Source: Accumulibacter sp003538495
GTDB lineage: Bacteria; Pseudomonadota; Gammaproteobacteria; Burkholderiales; Rhodocyclaceae
Length of the DNA stretch: 64,000 nucleotides
NCBI RefSeq assembly: GCF_029255145.1
Contig: NZ_JAPUVQ010000031.1
Span: 1 to 64,000 of the forward strand
Reading direction: 5' to 3'
Position 1 is the stretch's first letter. Each line of letters begins with the position of its first letter. A model generated the notes under the pieces. That model made no database searches and was not told the origin of the DNA. It saw only the letters and a program-made list of their open reading frames with translations. A program made the translations under genes and the position numbers. Positions 26,542 through 36,553 of this stretch are shown here, piece after piece.

Positions 26542-27017
26542 TCGAGAACCAGCGCGACTTTCTCCAGAAACTGAGCGGCCTTTTTCTGGTCGGCGGCCGT
26601 TCCGACGAGTGCCCGCAGCTTGCCGAAATGCTGCCGCAGTTCGTCCAGGGTGGACGACTTCTCGATCTCTGCCGCCAGCGCGCGGGCGTCAGCACCCAAC
26701 AGTTCGTGCAGCGTGCGGATGACGTAGCTCTTGGCGAGGCTGATGTCCTCGTCGGGCACCGCCGGGTGAAGGCGGGCCTCCGGCGCAGATCCCGTCGCTG
26801 CGGACGGCGTTTCCCGAATGAAGCCGCCGTAGAGCAGGGCTGCGAGGTGCCGCTTGCCTTCCGCCGCAGATGTGCCGAGCGCCAGCAGCTGGGTCCCCGT
26901 GCGGTGGCCGTCGACCATGATCAGCAGGGCGCGCACGCGCGCCGGCAGGCGATGCGCGCGGCTGGATATCTCGTCCAGGCCCTTCGCCGTCTTGCTATAT
27001 ACAGACGCTAGTTCCAT
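26538..27017 (-). CDS. Conserved hypothetical protein, 159 residues
   Basis: Starts MELASVYSKTAKGLDEISSR. Mostly helical and soluble with no signal peptide. ALLIMVDGHRTGTQLLALG and HLAALLYGGFIRETPS resemble a winged-helix module seen in type-III-like regulatory proteins, which is not a firm identification. The C-terminal helix is amphipathic (AQFLEKVALVLD). It is divergent from the CobD/CbiB gene. Confidence 0.55.
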   Translation of the reverse strand: MELASVYSKTAKGLDEISSRAHRLPARVRALLIMVDGHRTGTQLLALGTSAAEGKRHLAALLYGGFIRETPSAATGSAPEARLHPAVPDEDISLAKSYVIRTLHELLGADARALAAEIEKSSTLDELRQHFGKLRALVGTAADQKKAAQFLEKVALVLD

Positions 27018-27166
27018 CCTGAAAAGCTTTCTAGATGCGCCAGAGCGATGTTGCGTGAAGGGACGTGTTTCTGCAAGCCCCAGGAATTATGGTATGGTGC
27101 CCGTTTAGCTACGGAGTGGGCGCGAACTGCCCAGCGCCGACGGCGCCGCCCAAGCAAGACTTCCGG

Positions 27167-28093
27167 ATGACCCTTCTTTCCCTGCTTGCCGTCTTGCTGG
27201 TCGAACAGGTATGGCCTCTGCCTTACCGTCAGTTTGTCCAGGAACCCCTGTCTCGGCTCGCCGTTTTTCTTGAAAGCCGGTTCAATGCGGGTGAAAGTCG
27301 GCATGGAATCGGCGCCTGGCTGGTCGGCATCGGCGGTTTGGTGATCGTCTCCGGCGGCGTCGCCGTTGCCTTGTCCCAACTCAGCCCGCTGCTGGCGTGG
27401 CTGTGGAATGGTCTGGTCCTGTATCTGACCATGGGGTTCCGACGTTTCAGCCACTATTATACTGACATTCGCCTGGCGCTTCGCATGGGCGACCTTGTGA
27501 ACGCACGCAAGCTGCTGGCCGAGTGGCGCGGACGTCCGGCTGATGGCCTTTCCGCCTCTGAAATCGCCAGATTGTCGATCGAGGAGGCACTTTGCGCATC
27601 GCATCGCCATGTCTTTGGCGTGCTGGTTTGCTTCGTCTTGCTGCCGGGCCCCTGCGGCGCCATTCTCTACCGCGCGAGCGCCTTTTTCGCCGCTTCCTGG
27701 GGTAGGGCCGACGACGCGGACGCCGCGGCCTTTGGCGGTTTTGCGCGGCGAAGCTTTGCTATCATTGATTGGTTGCCGGTCCGTCTCACCGCTGCCAGCT
27801 TCGCAATCGTCGGCAATTTCGAGGATGCTTTGTACTGCTGGCGGACGCAAGCCGAAAAGTGGCCCGATGATGGTCTGGGCATCATCGTGGCAAGTGGCGC
27901 CGGGGCGCTGGGGGTTCGTCTTGGCATGCCGGTGCGGGTCGCCGGTGAGCTTGCCGACCGGGCCGAGGTCGGTACCGGTGACGAGGCCGATGTCGATTTC
28001 ATGGAGAGCGCCGTCGGGCTGGTCTGGCGTGCGCTCGTACTGTGGATGTTGTTGTTGATGTTGTTGGGGCTTGCCAATCTGGTAGGCGGTTGA
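27167..28093 (+). CDS. CobD/CbiB family membrane protein
   Basis: 308 residues. Start MTLLSLLAVLLVEQVWPLPY; further upstream the frame is not protein-like. Membrane segments: residues 1-15, AWLVGIGGLVIVSGGVAVAL, CFVLLPGPCGAILYRASAFF and LWMLLLMLLGLANLV. The family block is GFARRSFAIIDWLPVRLTAASFAIVG. CbiB/CobD attaches aminopropanol to cobyric acid, but this betaproteobacterial branch is usually annotated without cob genes nearby, and none are here. No cobalamin riboswitch is visible in the 150-base leader. Confidence 0.8.
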   Translation: MTLLSLLAVLLVEQVWPLPYRQFVQEPLSRLAVFLESRFNAGESRHGIGAWLVGIGGLVIVSGGVAVALSQLSPLLAWLWNGLVLYLTMGFRRFSHYYTDIRLALRMGDLVNARKLLAEWRGRPADGLSASEIARLSIEEALCASHRHVFGVLVCFVLLPGPCGAILYRASAFFAASWGRADDADAAAFGGFARRSFAIIDWLPVRLTAASFAIVGNFEDALYCWRTQAEKWPDDGLGIIVASGAGALGVRLGMPVRVAGELADRAEVGTGDEADVDFMESAVGLVWRALVLWMLLLMLLGLANLVGG

Positions 28094-28117
28094 TCGATTA
28101 TTTACAGGAGTTTCTTC

Positions 28118-29299
<1,182 letters not shown>

Positions 29300-29338
29300 T
29301 CGCGATCTGCGGTAGCGCTTCAGAGCGCTTCAGAAAGC

Positions 29339-29372
29339 AAAAAAGCCCGACCGCCTGCGGTCGGGCTTTTTT
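29339..29372. terminator. Bidirectional intrinsic terminator
   Basis: GCCCGACCGC (29345-29354) and GCGGTCGGGC (29357-29366) form a perfect 10-base-pair arm pair. A six-A run (29339-29344) and a six-T run (29367-29372) flank it. It ends both the thiolase gene and, on the other strand, the bio operon. Confidence 0.9.
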
Positions 29373-29381
29373 GCGCAGCGG

Positions 29382-30086
29382 TCAGCGCGCCCGGTCCGGC
29401 ATTTGCAGCAGTGTAGCGGCTTGCTCCGGCGTCGTCCCGTACTCGACGACGCCAAGCAGAGGTGCCGCGATCCGCGCCTGCAAGGCAGCCCGGTTCTCGG
29501 CGAAGCGGGACATCGCCGGATCGATGCGGTTGGCCACCCAACCGGCCAGGGCCAGCCCGCGGGCAGCGATCGCCTGCGCGGTCAGCAGCGCGTGGTTGAT
29601 GCAGCCAAGGCGCATGCCGACGACCAGAATCAGCGGCAGTTGCAGCGCCGCCGCCAGGTCGGCCGTGTCGCAGGTGCTGCCGAGCGGCACGCAGAAACCG
29701 CCGACGCCTTCGACCAGCACCACGTCGGCCAGCGCCTGCAGTTGCTCGAACGAAGCGACGATCCGTGGCAGCTCGATGCTTCGGCCTTCTTCCGCCGCAG
29801 CAATGTGCGGCGCGATCGCCGCAGCGAAACCGTAGGGATTGACCAGTGCTCGCGGCGCTTGTACGGACGACGCCGCGAGCAGGCGTTCGACGTCGTCGTT
29901 GCGTCCGTGCTCGTCGAAGCCGGCAGCGACGGGCTTCATCGCCAGCGCGCTCAGGCCGCTGCGGCGCAGCGCGTGCAGCAGCGTGCAGGCGACAAAGGTT
30001 TTGCCGATTTCGGTGTCGGTGCCGGTGATGAACCAGCCGGCCCTGCGTTGTTCGGGTCGCGCGGGCGGCGCTGTCGGCTCACTCAT
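29382..30086 (-). CDS. bioD: Dethiobiotin synthase BioD
   Basis: 234 residues. Start at 30086, since AGGAG (30096-30100) precedes it by nine bases; the ATG at 30107 overlaps the bioC stop but lacks a ribosome-binding site. The P-loop is GTDTEIGKTFV and the substrate region includes MKPVAAGFDEHG. VVLVEGVGGFCVPLG and ILVVGMRLGCINHALLT are typical BioD blocks. It converts DAPA to dethiobiotin with ATP and CO2. Last gene of the biotin operon. Confidence 0.9.
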   Translation of the reverse strand: MSEPTAPPARPEQRRAGWFITGTDTEIGKTFVACTLLHALRRSGLSALAMKPVAAGFDEHGRNDDVERLLAASSVQAPRALVNPYGFAAAIAPHIAAAEEGRSIELPRIVASFEQLQALADVVLVEGVGGFCVPLGSTCDTADLAAALQLPLILVVGMRLGCINHALLTAQAIAARGLALAGWVANRIDPAMSRFAENRAALQARIAAPLLGVVEYGTTPEQAATLLQMPDRAR

Positions 30087-30103
30087 CCGGGATCGCTCCT
30101 CAC

Positions 30104-30874
30104 TCATTTTCTGGCGTACGCAAGAATCACATCGTAACGCGCCGGCAAGCCGGCTGGCGTGCGGTGTTGCTCGTAGGCGGCCTGTACCCGCTGCCAGGCG
30201 CTACGGCCGAGCAGGCCGTTGCGCGCGCCTTCGCCGACCGAGTTGGCGCCGATCTCCTTGATTGCCCGCAGCAGCGTCTTCAGATCGGGGTAATGCAGGC
30301 AGACCGTCTGGCGCTGCAGCTCGATCTCGGCAAAGCCGGCGCGCAGCAGCGCGTCGCCGATCGCCGCCGGCTCGCTGAAGGTCAGCGTGTGGCGGTGCCG
30401 GTCGACGTCCTTGAAGGCTTCGCGCAACTCGTGGAAGGTGTCGGGGCCGAGGGTACTCAGCGCCAGTCGTCCGCCGGGACGCAGGACCCGCCGCGCTTCT
30501 CCGAGCACCTGGTCGATCGCGCACCACTGGACGGTCAGGTTGGACCACCAGGCGGCGAAGCTCTCGTCCTGGCAGGGCAGCGCCTGGATGTCGGCGGCCA
30601 GGCAGACGTCTGCGTCATGGCGCGCGACGGCCAGCATGGTCGCCGCGAAATCGATGGCGGTGATCTGCAACTGCGGCCAGCGCGCGCGCAGCAGCCGGGC
30701 GCCGTAACCGGTGCCGCAGCCGGCGTCGAGGAGATCGAGCGGCGGCGGGTCGACGGCGAAATTGGCCAGCAGCGCTTCGCAGACCTGCCGTTGCAGCACC
30801 GCGGCGTCGTCATAGGACGCCGCGGCGCGCTCGAAGGACTCTCGAACCCGCTGGTTAGCGGCTGGCAGGGGCAT
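30104..30874 (-). CDS. bioC: Malonyl-ACP O-methyltransferase BioC
   Basis: 256 residues. SAM-binding motif is LLDAGCGTGYGARLL, and ESFERAAASYDDAAVLQRQV is a conserved BioC opening. SNLTVQWCAID is the BioC post-motif and LSTLGPDTFHELREAF is diagnostic. It methylates malonyl-ACP to start pimelate assembly. Its start overlaps the end of bioH by 20 bases. Confidence 0.93.
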   Translation of the reverse strand: MPLPAANQRVRESFERAAASYDDAAVLQRQVCEALLANFAVDPPPLDLLDAGCGTGYGARLLRARWPQLQITAIDFAATMLAVARHDADVCLAADIQALPCQDESFAAWWSNLTVQWCAIDQVLGEARRVLRPGGRLALSTLGPDTFHELREAFKDVDRHRHTLTFSEPAAIGDALLRAGFAEIELQRQTVCLHYPDLKTLLRAIKEIGANSVGEGARNGLLGRSAWQRVQAAYEQHRTPAGLPARYDVILAYARK

Positions 30875-31619
30875 CGCAGAAGGCGTCCAGCAGGCGCACG
30901 AAACGATCCGGGTCGGCCAGGAAGGGTGCGTGTCCGGCGCCGGCGAAGACTTCGATACGCGCGGCCGGCAGCCGTTCCGCCAGGAACTGCGCCGCCGCCA
31001 GCGGGTTCAGCGCGTCGTTCTCGCCGTGGATCAGCAGACTGCGGATACCAAGGCCCGGCAGCAGCGGGCGCAGGTCGACGTCGCGAAGCCAGTCCAGGCC
31101 GCGGCGCAACACTTCGCTCGCGGGCGTTTGACTTTCGCGCAGGCCAGCCAGCAGGCAGCGGCTGATCGCCCGCGCAGCGCCGTCGCCCTGGCTAAGCAGC
31201 GCGGCGAAACGCTGCAGCGTCTGTTCCGGCCTGGTCGAAACGCTGGCCGCAAAGCTGTCGAGCAAGGCCGCTGGCTGCGCTGTTGGCCAGTCGCTGCGCT
31301 GCACGAAACACGGTGTGGCACCGACCAGTACCAGCCCGGCGAGACGTTCCGGCGCCAGCACTGCGGCGCGCATCGCCAGCATCGCGCCGAGCGACCAGCC
31401 GCATATCGTCACCGCGGTTGGTAGCGTGTCGAGCAGCGCCTGCGCAGTGGCCGTGAAATCGCCGCTGTCGGTCGCTGCCTGGCCGTAGCCGGGCAGCTCG
31501 ACCAGATGCACCCGGTGGCGTGGCGAGAGGGCCTCGACCAGTGGCTGCCAGACCCGGCTGCCGAGTCCCCAGCCGTGAATCAGCGCGAGATCCGGGCCAC
31601 TGCCGATGACGGTGCTCAT
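30855..31619 (-). CDS. bioH: Pimeloyl-ACP methyl ester esterase BioH
   Basis: 254 residues. LIHGWGLGSRVWQPLVEAL gives the oxyanion region; the nucleophile serine lies in ICGWSLGAMLAM. The acid is in HGENDALNPLA and the base in AGAGHAPFLADP. It removes the methyl group added by BioC. The position between bioF and bioC supports BioH rather than a generic hydrolase. It overlaps bioF by 4 bases (ATGA). Confidence 0.9.
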   Translation of the reverse strand: MSTVIGSGPDLALIHGWGLGSRVWQPLVEALSPRHRVHLVELPGYGQAATDSGDFTATAQALLDTLPTAVTICGWSLGAMLAMRAAVLAPERLAGLVLVGATPCFVQRSDWPTAQPAALLDSFAASVSTRPEQTLQRFAALLSQGDGAARAISRCLLAGLRESQTPASEVLRRGLDWLRDVDLRPLLPGLGIRSLLIHGENDALNPLAAAQFLAERLPAARIEVFAGAGHAPFLADPDRFVRLLDAFCDAPASR

Positions 31620-32770
31620 TCCAGATCGCGCAGCGCATCGACCAGCCGGGCAAGGTCTTGCGGCTGGTGCGCGGCGGTCAGCGAGACGCGCAGCCGCGCG
31701 GTTCCCCTGGGCACTGTCGGTGGCCGGATTGCCGGCACCCACAGGCCGCGCTCGTAGAGCGCGGCGGCGACTCGCAGCGCGGCATGGTTGTCGCCGATGA
31801 TCACCGGCTGGATGGCGGTCGGCGACGGCAGCAGCTGCCAGCGGCTGCCGGCCAGGCCATCGCGCAACTGCGCGGCGAGTTGCCGCAGACGATTGCGCCG
31901 GCAATCGCTGTTGGCGATCAGTTCGAGGCTGGCGGACAGCGCGCAGGCGATCGCCGGGCTGCCGGCAGTGGTGAAGATGTAGGTTCGGGCATGCTGCTGC
32001 AACCATTCGATCACCGTCCGGTCGCCGGCGACGAATGCGCCGGCGGCACCGGCCGCCTTGCCAAGGGTACCCATATACACCACGCGGCTGGCAGCGGGCA
32101 TTTCGAAATGCGCCAGGCTGCCGCGGCCCTGCGCACCGAGGACGCCGAAACCATGCGCGTCGTCGACCACCAGCCAGGCGTCGAAGCGCTCGGCAAGTTC
32201 GAGCAATCCCGGCAACGGCGCCAGGTCGCCGTCCATGCTGAACACCGCGTCGGTCAGGATCAGCTTGCGGCTGGCACGACTGGCAGCGAGCAGCCGTTCG
32301 AGCGCCGCCAGGTCGGCGTGCGGGTAACGCTGGCTGTCGGCACGCGAGAGCTGCACGGCGTCGATCAGCGAGGCGTGGTTGAGCCGGTCGGCGAAGACCG
32401 CGTCGCCACGGCCGACCAGCGCCGGGACTATTCCCAGGTTGGCCATGTAGCCGGTCGAGAAGAGCAGGGCACGGGCAAAGCCGGTGAACTCGGCGAGCCG
32501 CTGCTCGAGTGCGGCGTGCGGGCCGAGGTGGCCGCTGACCAGATGCGAGGCACCGCTGCCGACGCCCCAGGCCCTGGCGCCGGCACACGCCGCGTCGATC
32601 AGCGCCGGCTCGTTGGCCAGCCCGAGGTAGTCGTTGCTGCAGAAACTGAGCAGGCGGGCGCCGTCGACCTGTGCTGCCGGCCCACACGGTGACTCGAGGG
32701 TGCGCCGCGCCCGCCGCAACCCATCGCGCTGCAGGGCGTCCAGTCGGCCTTGCAACTGATCCAGGATCAT
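31616..32770 (-). CDS. bioF: 8-amino-7-oxononanoate synthase BioF
   Basis: 384 residues starting MILDQLQGRLDALQ. A frame continues further upstream but into bioA. Conserved blocks: SFCSNDYLGLANEPALIDA, VGSGASHLVSGHLGPHAALE, VVDDAHGFGVLGAQGRG and the PLP-lysine region GTLGKAAGAAGAFVAG. It joins pimeloyl-ACP with alanine. Overlaps bioA by 4 bases. Confidence 0.93.
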   Translation of the reverse strand: MILDQLQGRLDALQRDGLRRARRTLESPCGPAAQVDGARLLSFCSNDYLGLANEPALIDAACAGARAWGVGSGASHLVSGHLGPHAALEQRLAEFTGFARALLFSTGYMANLGIVPALVGRGDAVFADRLNHASLIDAVQLSRADSQRYPHADLAALERLLAASRASRKLILTDAVFSMDGDLAPLPGLLELAERFDAWLVVDDAHGFGVLGAQGRGSLAHFEMPAASRVVYMGTLGKAAGAAGAFVAGDRTVIEWLQQHARTYIFTTAGSPAIACALSASLELIANSDCRRNRLRQLAAQLRDGLAGSRWQLLPSPTAIQPVIIGDNHAALRVAAALYERGLWVPAIRPPTVPRGTARLRVSLTAAHQPQDLARLVDALRDLE

Positions 32771-34092
32771 GCCGCCAGCGCCGCGTCCAGGGCAGCGATC
32801 GCGCCGGCGACGAGAAAGTCGCATTCATCGTGGCTGAGCACGTAGGGGGGCATGAAATAGACGGTGTTGCCGATCGGTCGCAGCAGAATCTCGCGCGCCA
32901 GTGCCTGCTTGTGGAAGCGTTCCGGGAACTGGCCGTCGTCGCTGAGCACGTCGAAAGCGGCGATCATTCCACGCTGCCGGAGGTGGTGGACGCGCGGGTG
33001 GCTGGCCAGCGGGCGAAGGCAGTTGGCGAGGTGCTCGGCGAGCTGGCGATTGGCGTCGATGACCCGGTCTTCGGCGAAGATGTCGAGCGTCGCCAGCGCC
33101 GCGCGGCAGGCCAGCGCGTTACCGGTGTAGGAGTGCGAGTGCAGGAAGCCGCGGCTGATCCGGTCGTCGTAGAACGCCGCGTATACGGCGTCGGTGGTGA
33201 GCACGATCGACAGCGGCAGATAGCCGCCCGAGATGCCTTTCGAGAGGCACAGGAAGTCGGGCCTGATGCCCGCCTGCTGGTGGGCAAAGAAAGTGCCGGT
33301 GCGACCACAGCCGACGGCAATTTCGTCACAGATCAGATGCACCTGGTAGCGGTCGCACAGGCGGCGCGCCAGACGAAGGTATTCCGGATCGTACATCGCC
33401 ATGCCGCTGGCGCACTGGATCAGCGGCTCGACGATCAGCGCGGCGATCCGGCGATGGTGTTGTTCGAGGTGGCTTTCGAGGGCCGCGGCAGCGCGCCGGG
33501 CGACGTCGGCGGGAGTCTCGCCGTTGGCCGCCAGGCGCGCGTCGGGCGAGGGCACGGTAGCCGCCGCGCGGATCAGCGGCGCGTAGGCGTCCTTGAACAG
33601 CGCGACGTCGGTGACCGCCAGTGCGCCGACCGTCTCGCCGTGATAGCTGCCGCTCAGGCAGAGGAACTCCGTCTTGTCTTCCCGGCCGCCGTTGCGCCAC
33701 GAGTGGAACGACATCTTGAGCGCGATTTCGGTCGCCGAGGCGCCGTCGGAAGCATAGAAGCAATGGCCGAGAGTGCCGCCGGTGAGTGCCGAGAGGCGCT
33801 CGGAAAGCTCGACCACCGGCCGATGCGTGCAGCCGGCGAGGATCACGTGTTCGAGTTCGTCCAGCTGCTCGCGTAGCGCGGCATTGATCCGCGGGTTGCA
33901 GTGGCCGAACAGATTGACCCACCACGAGCTGATGCCGTCGAGAAAGCGGTGGCCATCGAAGTCGTAGAGCCAGACGCCCTTGCCGCGGGCAATCGGAATC
34001 ATCGGCGAGGCGGCGCTGGCGTGCTGCTTCATCTGCGTGCAGGGGTGCCAGACGGCGGCTAGGCTACGCTGCAGCAGGTCGCTGTTGCCCAT
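32767..34092 (-). CDS. bioA: Adenosylmethionine-8-amino-7-oxononanoate aminotransferase BioA
   Basis: 441 residues from MGNSDLLQRS; an in-frame ATG at 34107 is also possible. Key blocks: VWHPCTQMKQH, ISSWWVNLFGHCNPRINAAL, FYASDGASATEIALKMS, SGSYHGETVGAL, LICDEIAVGCGRTGTFFA and the PLP-lysine LCLSKGISGGYLPLS. It makes DAPA from KAPA with SAM as amino donor. First gene of the bioAFHCD operon, starting about 20 bases after the DUF2863 gene. Confidence 0.93.
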   Translation of the reverse strand: MGNSDLLQRSLAAVWHPCTQMKQHASAASPMIPIARGKGVWLYDFDGHRFLDGISSWWVNLFGHCNPRINAALREQLDELEHVILAGCTHRPVVELSERLSALTGGTLGHCFYASDGASATEIALKMSFHSWRNGGREDKTEFLCLSGSYHGETVGALAVTDVALFKDAYAPLIRAAATVPSPDARLAANGETPADVARRAAAALESHLEQHHRRIAALIVEPLIQCASGMAMYDPEYLRLARRLCDRYQVHLICDEIAVGCGRTGTFFAHQQAGIRPDFLCLSKGISGGYLPLSIVLTTDAVYAAFYDDRISRGFLHSHSYTGNALACRAALATLDIFAEDRVIDANRQLAEHLANCLRPLASHPRVHHLRQRGMIAAFDVLSDDGQFPERFHKQALAREILLRPIGNTVYFMPPYVLSHDECDFLVAGAIAALDAALAA

Positions 34093-34110
34093 CTTTGGTG
34101 CCGGCACGGC

Positions 34111-35286
34111 TCAGTGCAGCGTCTGCGAGGGCGTGTCGTTCTGCTCCGGCATCTCGGCATGGACGGTTTCCCCCTCGACATTGGGATAGAGCGGTGCGCC
34201 GCAGTCGTCACAGAACTCGTAGGGGAACTGCTGGTCCAGCACCACCACTTCCTTGAGGCCGGCCTTGCGCAGAACGCCCTCGATTTCACCAGCGATGTCG
34301 GTCGTTTCGTCTTCGATGCCCAGCAACGGCCAGACCACGCCGTGGTAGATCACGTCGCTGTCGCGGGGGCCAAAGCCGATCCGGTACTCCTCGAGCCGCT
34401 TGTCGTGGAAGCTGCCGACGATCGCGCGCAGTTCTTCGGGCGGCCGGCCGAGCGTCGCTTGCAGGAAGGCCACCGAGGCGTTCAGCGAGTACGGGCGCGA
34501 GGCGCTGTCGGCTGCCCGGCACGCGGCATGATAGGCATCGGCGAGCAGCGGCTGATAGGCGCAGCCGGTCAGTACCGGTTCCAGGCAGGGACCGCCCTGG
34601 CGTACCCACTCCTTGAGGCAGCCCTCACGGGTACTCTTGTCCTCCTCGTTCCAGCGGAACAGTGGCAGGCCGCGCGCGACGGCGAGTGCGCCAACCAGGT
34701 AGCGGGTGTCGGAGAGGAAACGGTTGGTCTCGGGCATGCTCGATCCATCGACGCTGAGGTCAGCGCCGGCGAGGGCGGCGGCGCCGAGTTTCTGCAGCAG
34801 TTGCCAGGTCTCGACAAAGCTGTGCGGCAGTTGATCGGGGCTATACAGATAATCGGCGATCGCGAAGCGGGCTCCGGCGGCGAAGACGTGCGCACCGAGA
34901 TGGACCTTCAGCGTCTGCAGGATGCTTTTCGGGATCGTCGCGGCGGGGATCGAGAAGCGCGACCAGCCGAGCACCGGTACGGCGATCAGCAGGACATCGA
35001 ATTGCTGGCCGCGATCCGACATCACGCACGATTCGGCCTGCGCCTCGACGATGTCCGCGAGATCGTCATGGGCCATCGCGTGCGTATCGAACAGGCGGTC
35101 CAGCGAGGCCGTCAGGTCATCCTCGGCGCCGTCGTGGAACAGGCGATCGATGAGTTCCGCCAGGCGGTTCTGCCAGAAGAGATCCTCGAGCCTGCTGCCG
35201 GACTCGGCCAGGCCGATTGCCAGCCGACCCAGTTCGGTGGCGTCAGCGGAAATTCGCTTGCGGGAGGAGAAGCGGTTGCGTTTCAT
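34111..35286 (-). CDS. DUF2863 family protein
   Basis: 391 residues starting MKRNRFSSRKRISADATELG. The family is found mainly in Betaproteobacteria and has no known function. Soluble. The C-terminus carries FCDDCGAPLYPNVEGE, a possible CxxC metal site. It is on the same strand as the biotin genes with 18 bases between, so it may be transcribed with them. Confidence 0.8.
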   Translation of the reverse strand: MKRNRFSSRKRISADATELGRLAIGLAESGSRLEDLFWQNRLAELIDRLFHDGAEDDLTASLDRLFDTHAMAHDDLADIVEAQAESCVMSDRGQQFDVLLIAVPVLGWSRFSIPAATIPKSILQTLKVHLGAHVFAAGARFAIADYLYSPDQLPHSFVETWQLLQKLGAAALAGADLSVDGSSMPETNRFLSDTRYLVGALAVARGLPLFRWNEEDKSTREGCLKEWVRQGGPCLEPVLTGCAYQPLLADAYHAACRAADSASRPYSLNASVAFLQATLGRPPEELRAIVGSFHDKRLEEYRIGFGPRDSDVIYHGVVWPLLGIEDETTDIAGEIEGVLRKAGLKEVVVLDQQFPYEFCDDCGAPLYPNVEGETVHAEMPEQNDTPSQTLH

Positions 35287-35317
35287 CGTCGGGAGCCTGC
35301 GGCTGGGTCAATCCGCC

Positions 35318-35326
35318 ATTGTATCA
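35318..35326 (-). promoter_or_regulatory. Extended -10 promoter for DUF2863/bio operon
   Basis: On the minus strand TGATACAAT (35318-35326) matches the extended -10 form TGnTATAAT. It lies about 32 bases upstream of the DUF2863 start; no -35 element stands out, which is normal for this promoter type. It could drive DUF2863 and bioAFHCD together. Confidence 0.4.
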
Positions 35327-35490
35327 AGCGGACGCCCACCGCGTTCGCGCGCGTGCATCTTCTTGCGAATGCGGGGCACCCGGATACGCCAGCCAGGCGG
35401 CCGGCAAGCCGGACACGGTGTCGGGACTGGCCGCGGCGCACGGGCGTCGGCTGCGGGCAAACGCCGCCAGGCGGTCGCCCGAGGGGCGCT

Positions 35491-35964
35491 TCAGGCGATG
35501 CGCAACTCGGCCAGTGAAGCGACCGCGTTGCCGTTGCCGATATCAGGGGTAATGATCAGTTCGAGCACATTGACCGCGGCAAGCTCTACCCGATGGTCTT
35601 CCGCCTGGCGGTTCGCGCCGTCCGGGCTGAAGTTCCATTGTTGCCGGACGATCTCCCGGAACGACTGTCCGCCGTCGGCAGACCAGCGCAGCACGTACTC
35701 CTGCGTGCGCGGCACCGAGGGCTCGAAAAAAGAGAGCCAGATCCGCCGCAGCGCCTGCGGTTGCGGAAAGAGCAGGCGAATGGTCTGCTTGCCCGGAGCC
35801 GCTGCACGCCAGCCGCCGCCCTCGCCAGGCAGCAGCGCAGACTCGATCGGATGAGCTGCGTCCTCCGAGCTGATTTCCACCTCGGCCAGGTCTTCGAGCT
35901 TCAGCCAGTCGCCCGTCGCCGCAGCGGCGGCGTCTCTGGCATCGGCGATCACGCGCTTGCGCAT
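35491..35964 (-). CDS. Galactose-binding-like (discoidin-fold) conserved hypothetical protein
   Basis: 157 residues: MRKRVIADARDAAAAA, then ISSEDAAHPIESALLPGEGGG and a run of beta strands. QTIRLLFPQPQALRRIWLSF, YVLRWSADGGQSFREIVRQQ and LIITPDIGNGNAVASLAELR resemble the pattern of a galactose-binding / F5-8C-like beta-sandwich. It has no signal peptide and is cytoplasmic. The binding partner is unknown. The 200 bases between it and DUF2863 contain only that gene's promoter. Confidence 0.55.
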   Translation of the reverse strand: MRKRVIADARDAAAAATGDWLKLEDLAEVEISSEDAAHPIESALLPGEGGGWRAAAPGKQTIRLLFPQPQALRRIWLSFFEPSVPRTQEYVLRWSADGGQSFREIVRQQWNFSPDGANRQAEDHRVELAAVNVLELIITPDIGNGNAVASLAELRIA

Positions 35965-36025
35965 TCGTTCAATCTCCCATCAATGGAAGGCGTTCCGCGG
36001 CGCGGAACGCTTGACACCATGCTTG

Positions 36026-36394
36026 CTACTCGCCGAGTTGGGCAGCGATCTCGCTTTCGGCCTGTGTCCAGTACGCCGTTGCGTCGCCCTGGAAACCGTC
36101 TTTTTCGGCAATGAAGTAGGCTGCCGACTGGACCATGCAATAGCGCTCTTCGGCGCTTGGCTGCACTGTAGCGGCCTTGGCTGCGGTTGTCCGACGCTGA
36201 GTTGCAGCACGCGGCGGCGTGCTCGACGCAGCAGCCGTCGTTGGCTCCGCCGTTCTTGCCGGTGCCTTCTTCGCCGTGGCGACGGGCGCAGCCTTGGCCG
36301 CAGCAGCTGCCTTGGCTGGCGCAGCGGCGCTCGTTGTGGCGACGGTCTTCCTGGCGGTGGCCTTCTTTTTTGTGGTGCCGATTTCTTCGGTCAT
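36026..36394 (-). CDS. Histone-H1-like, Lys/Ala-rich protein with DUF2934 domain
   Basis: 122 residues. Start at 36394, because AAGGG lies six bases upstream; in-frame ATGs at 36400 and 36418 are alternatives. Residues 7-80 are a lysine/alanine/threonine-rich low-complexity tail (KKKATARKTVATTSAAAPAK and KAAPVATAKKAPARTAEP). Residues 83-122 form a DUF2934 module (ERYCMVQSAAYFIAEKDGF, AYWTQAESEIAAQL). The basic tail suggests nucleic-acid binding (inference). Tails like this are often repeat-unstable. Confidence 0.7.
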   Translation of the reverse strand: MTEEIGTTKKKATARKTVATTSAAAPAKAAAAAKAAPVATAKKAPARTAEPTTAAASSTPPRAATQRRTTAAKAATVQPSAEERYCMVQSAAYFIAEKDGFQGDATAYWTQAESEIAAQLGE

Positions 36395-36553
36395 GATCAT
36401 CCCTTGTCTTGCGGTCATTATGTTGCGGTTGGTGAGGTCGGCTCTGGAGCGGCTGGATCGACGCTGAAGCACCTCCGCAGGATAGGAAAATAGGGCCTGT
36501 CGGTCAAGGCGAACGCCGATTTCCGATGGTTTTCGCAATCGCCAGGCCGTTCC

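Noticed and set aside
32767..34107. AmpD/TIR/bio genes as part of one defence island
   Set aside because: The biotin genes are housekeeping and lie 20 kb from the TIR gene; there is no cluster of defence families between.
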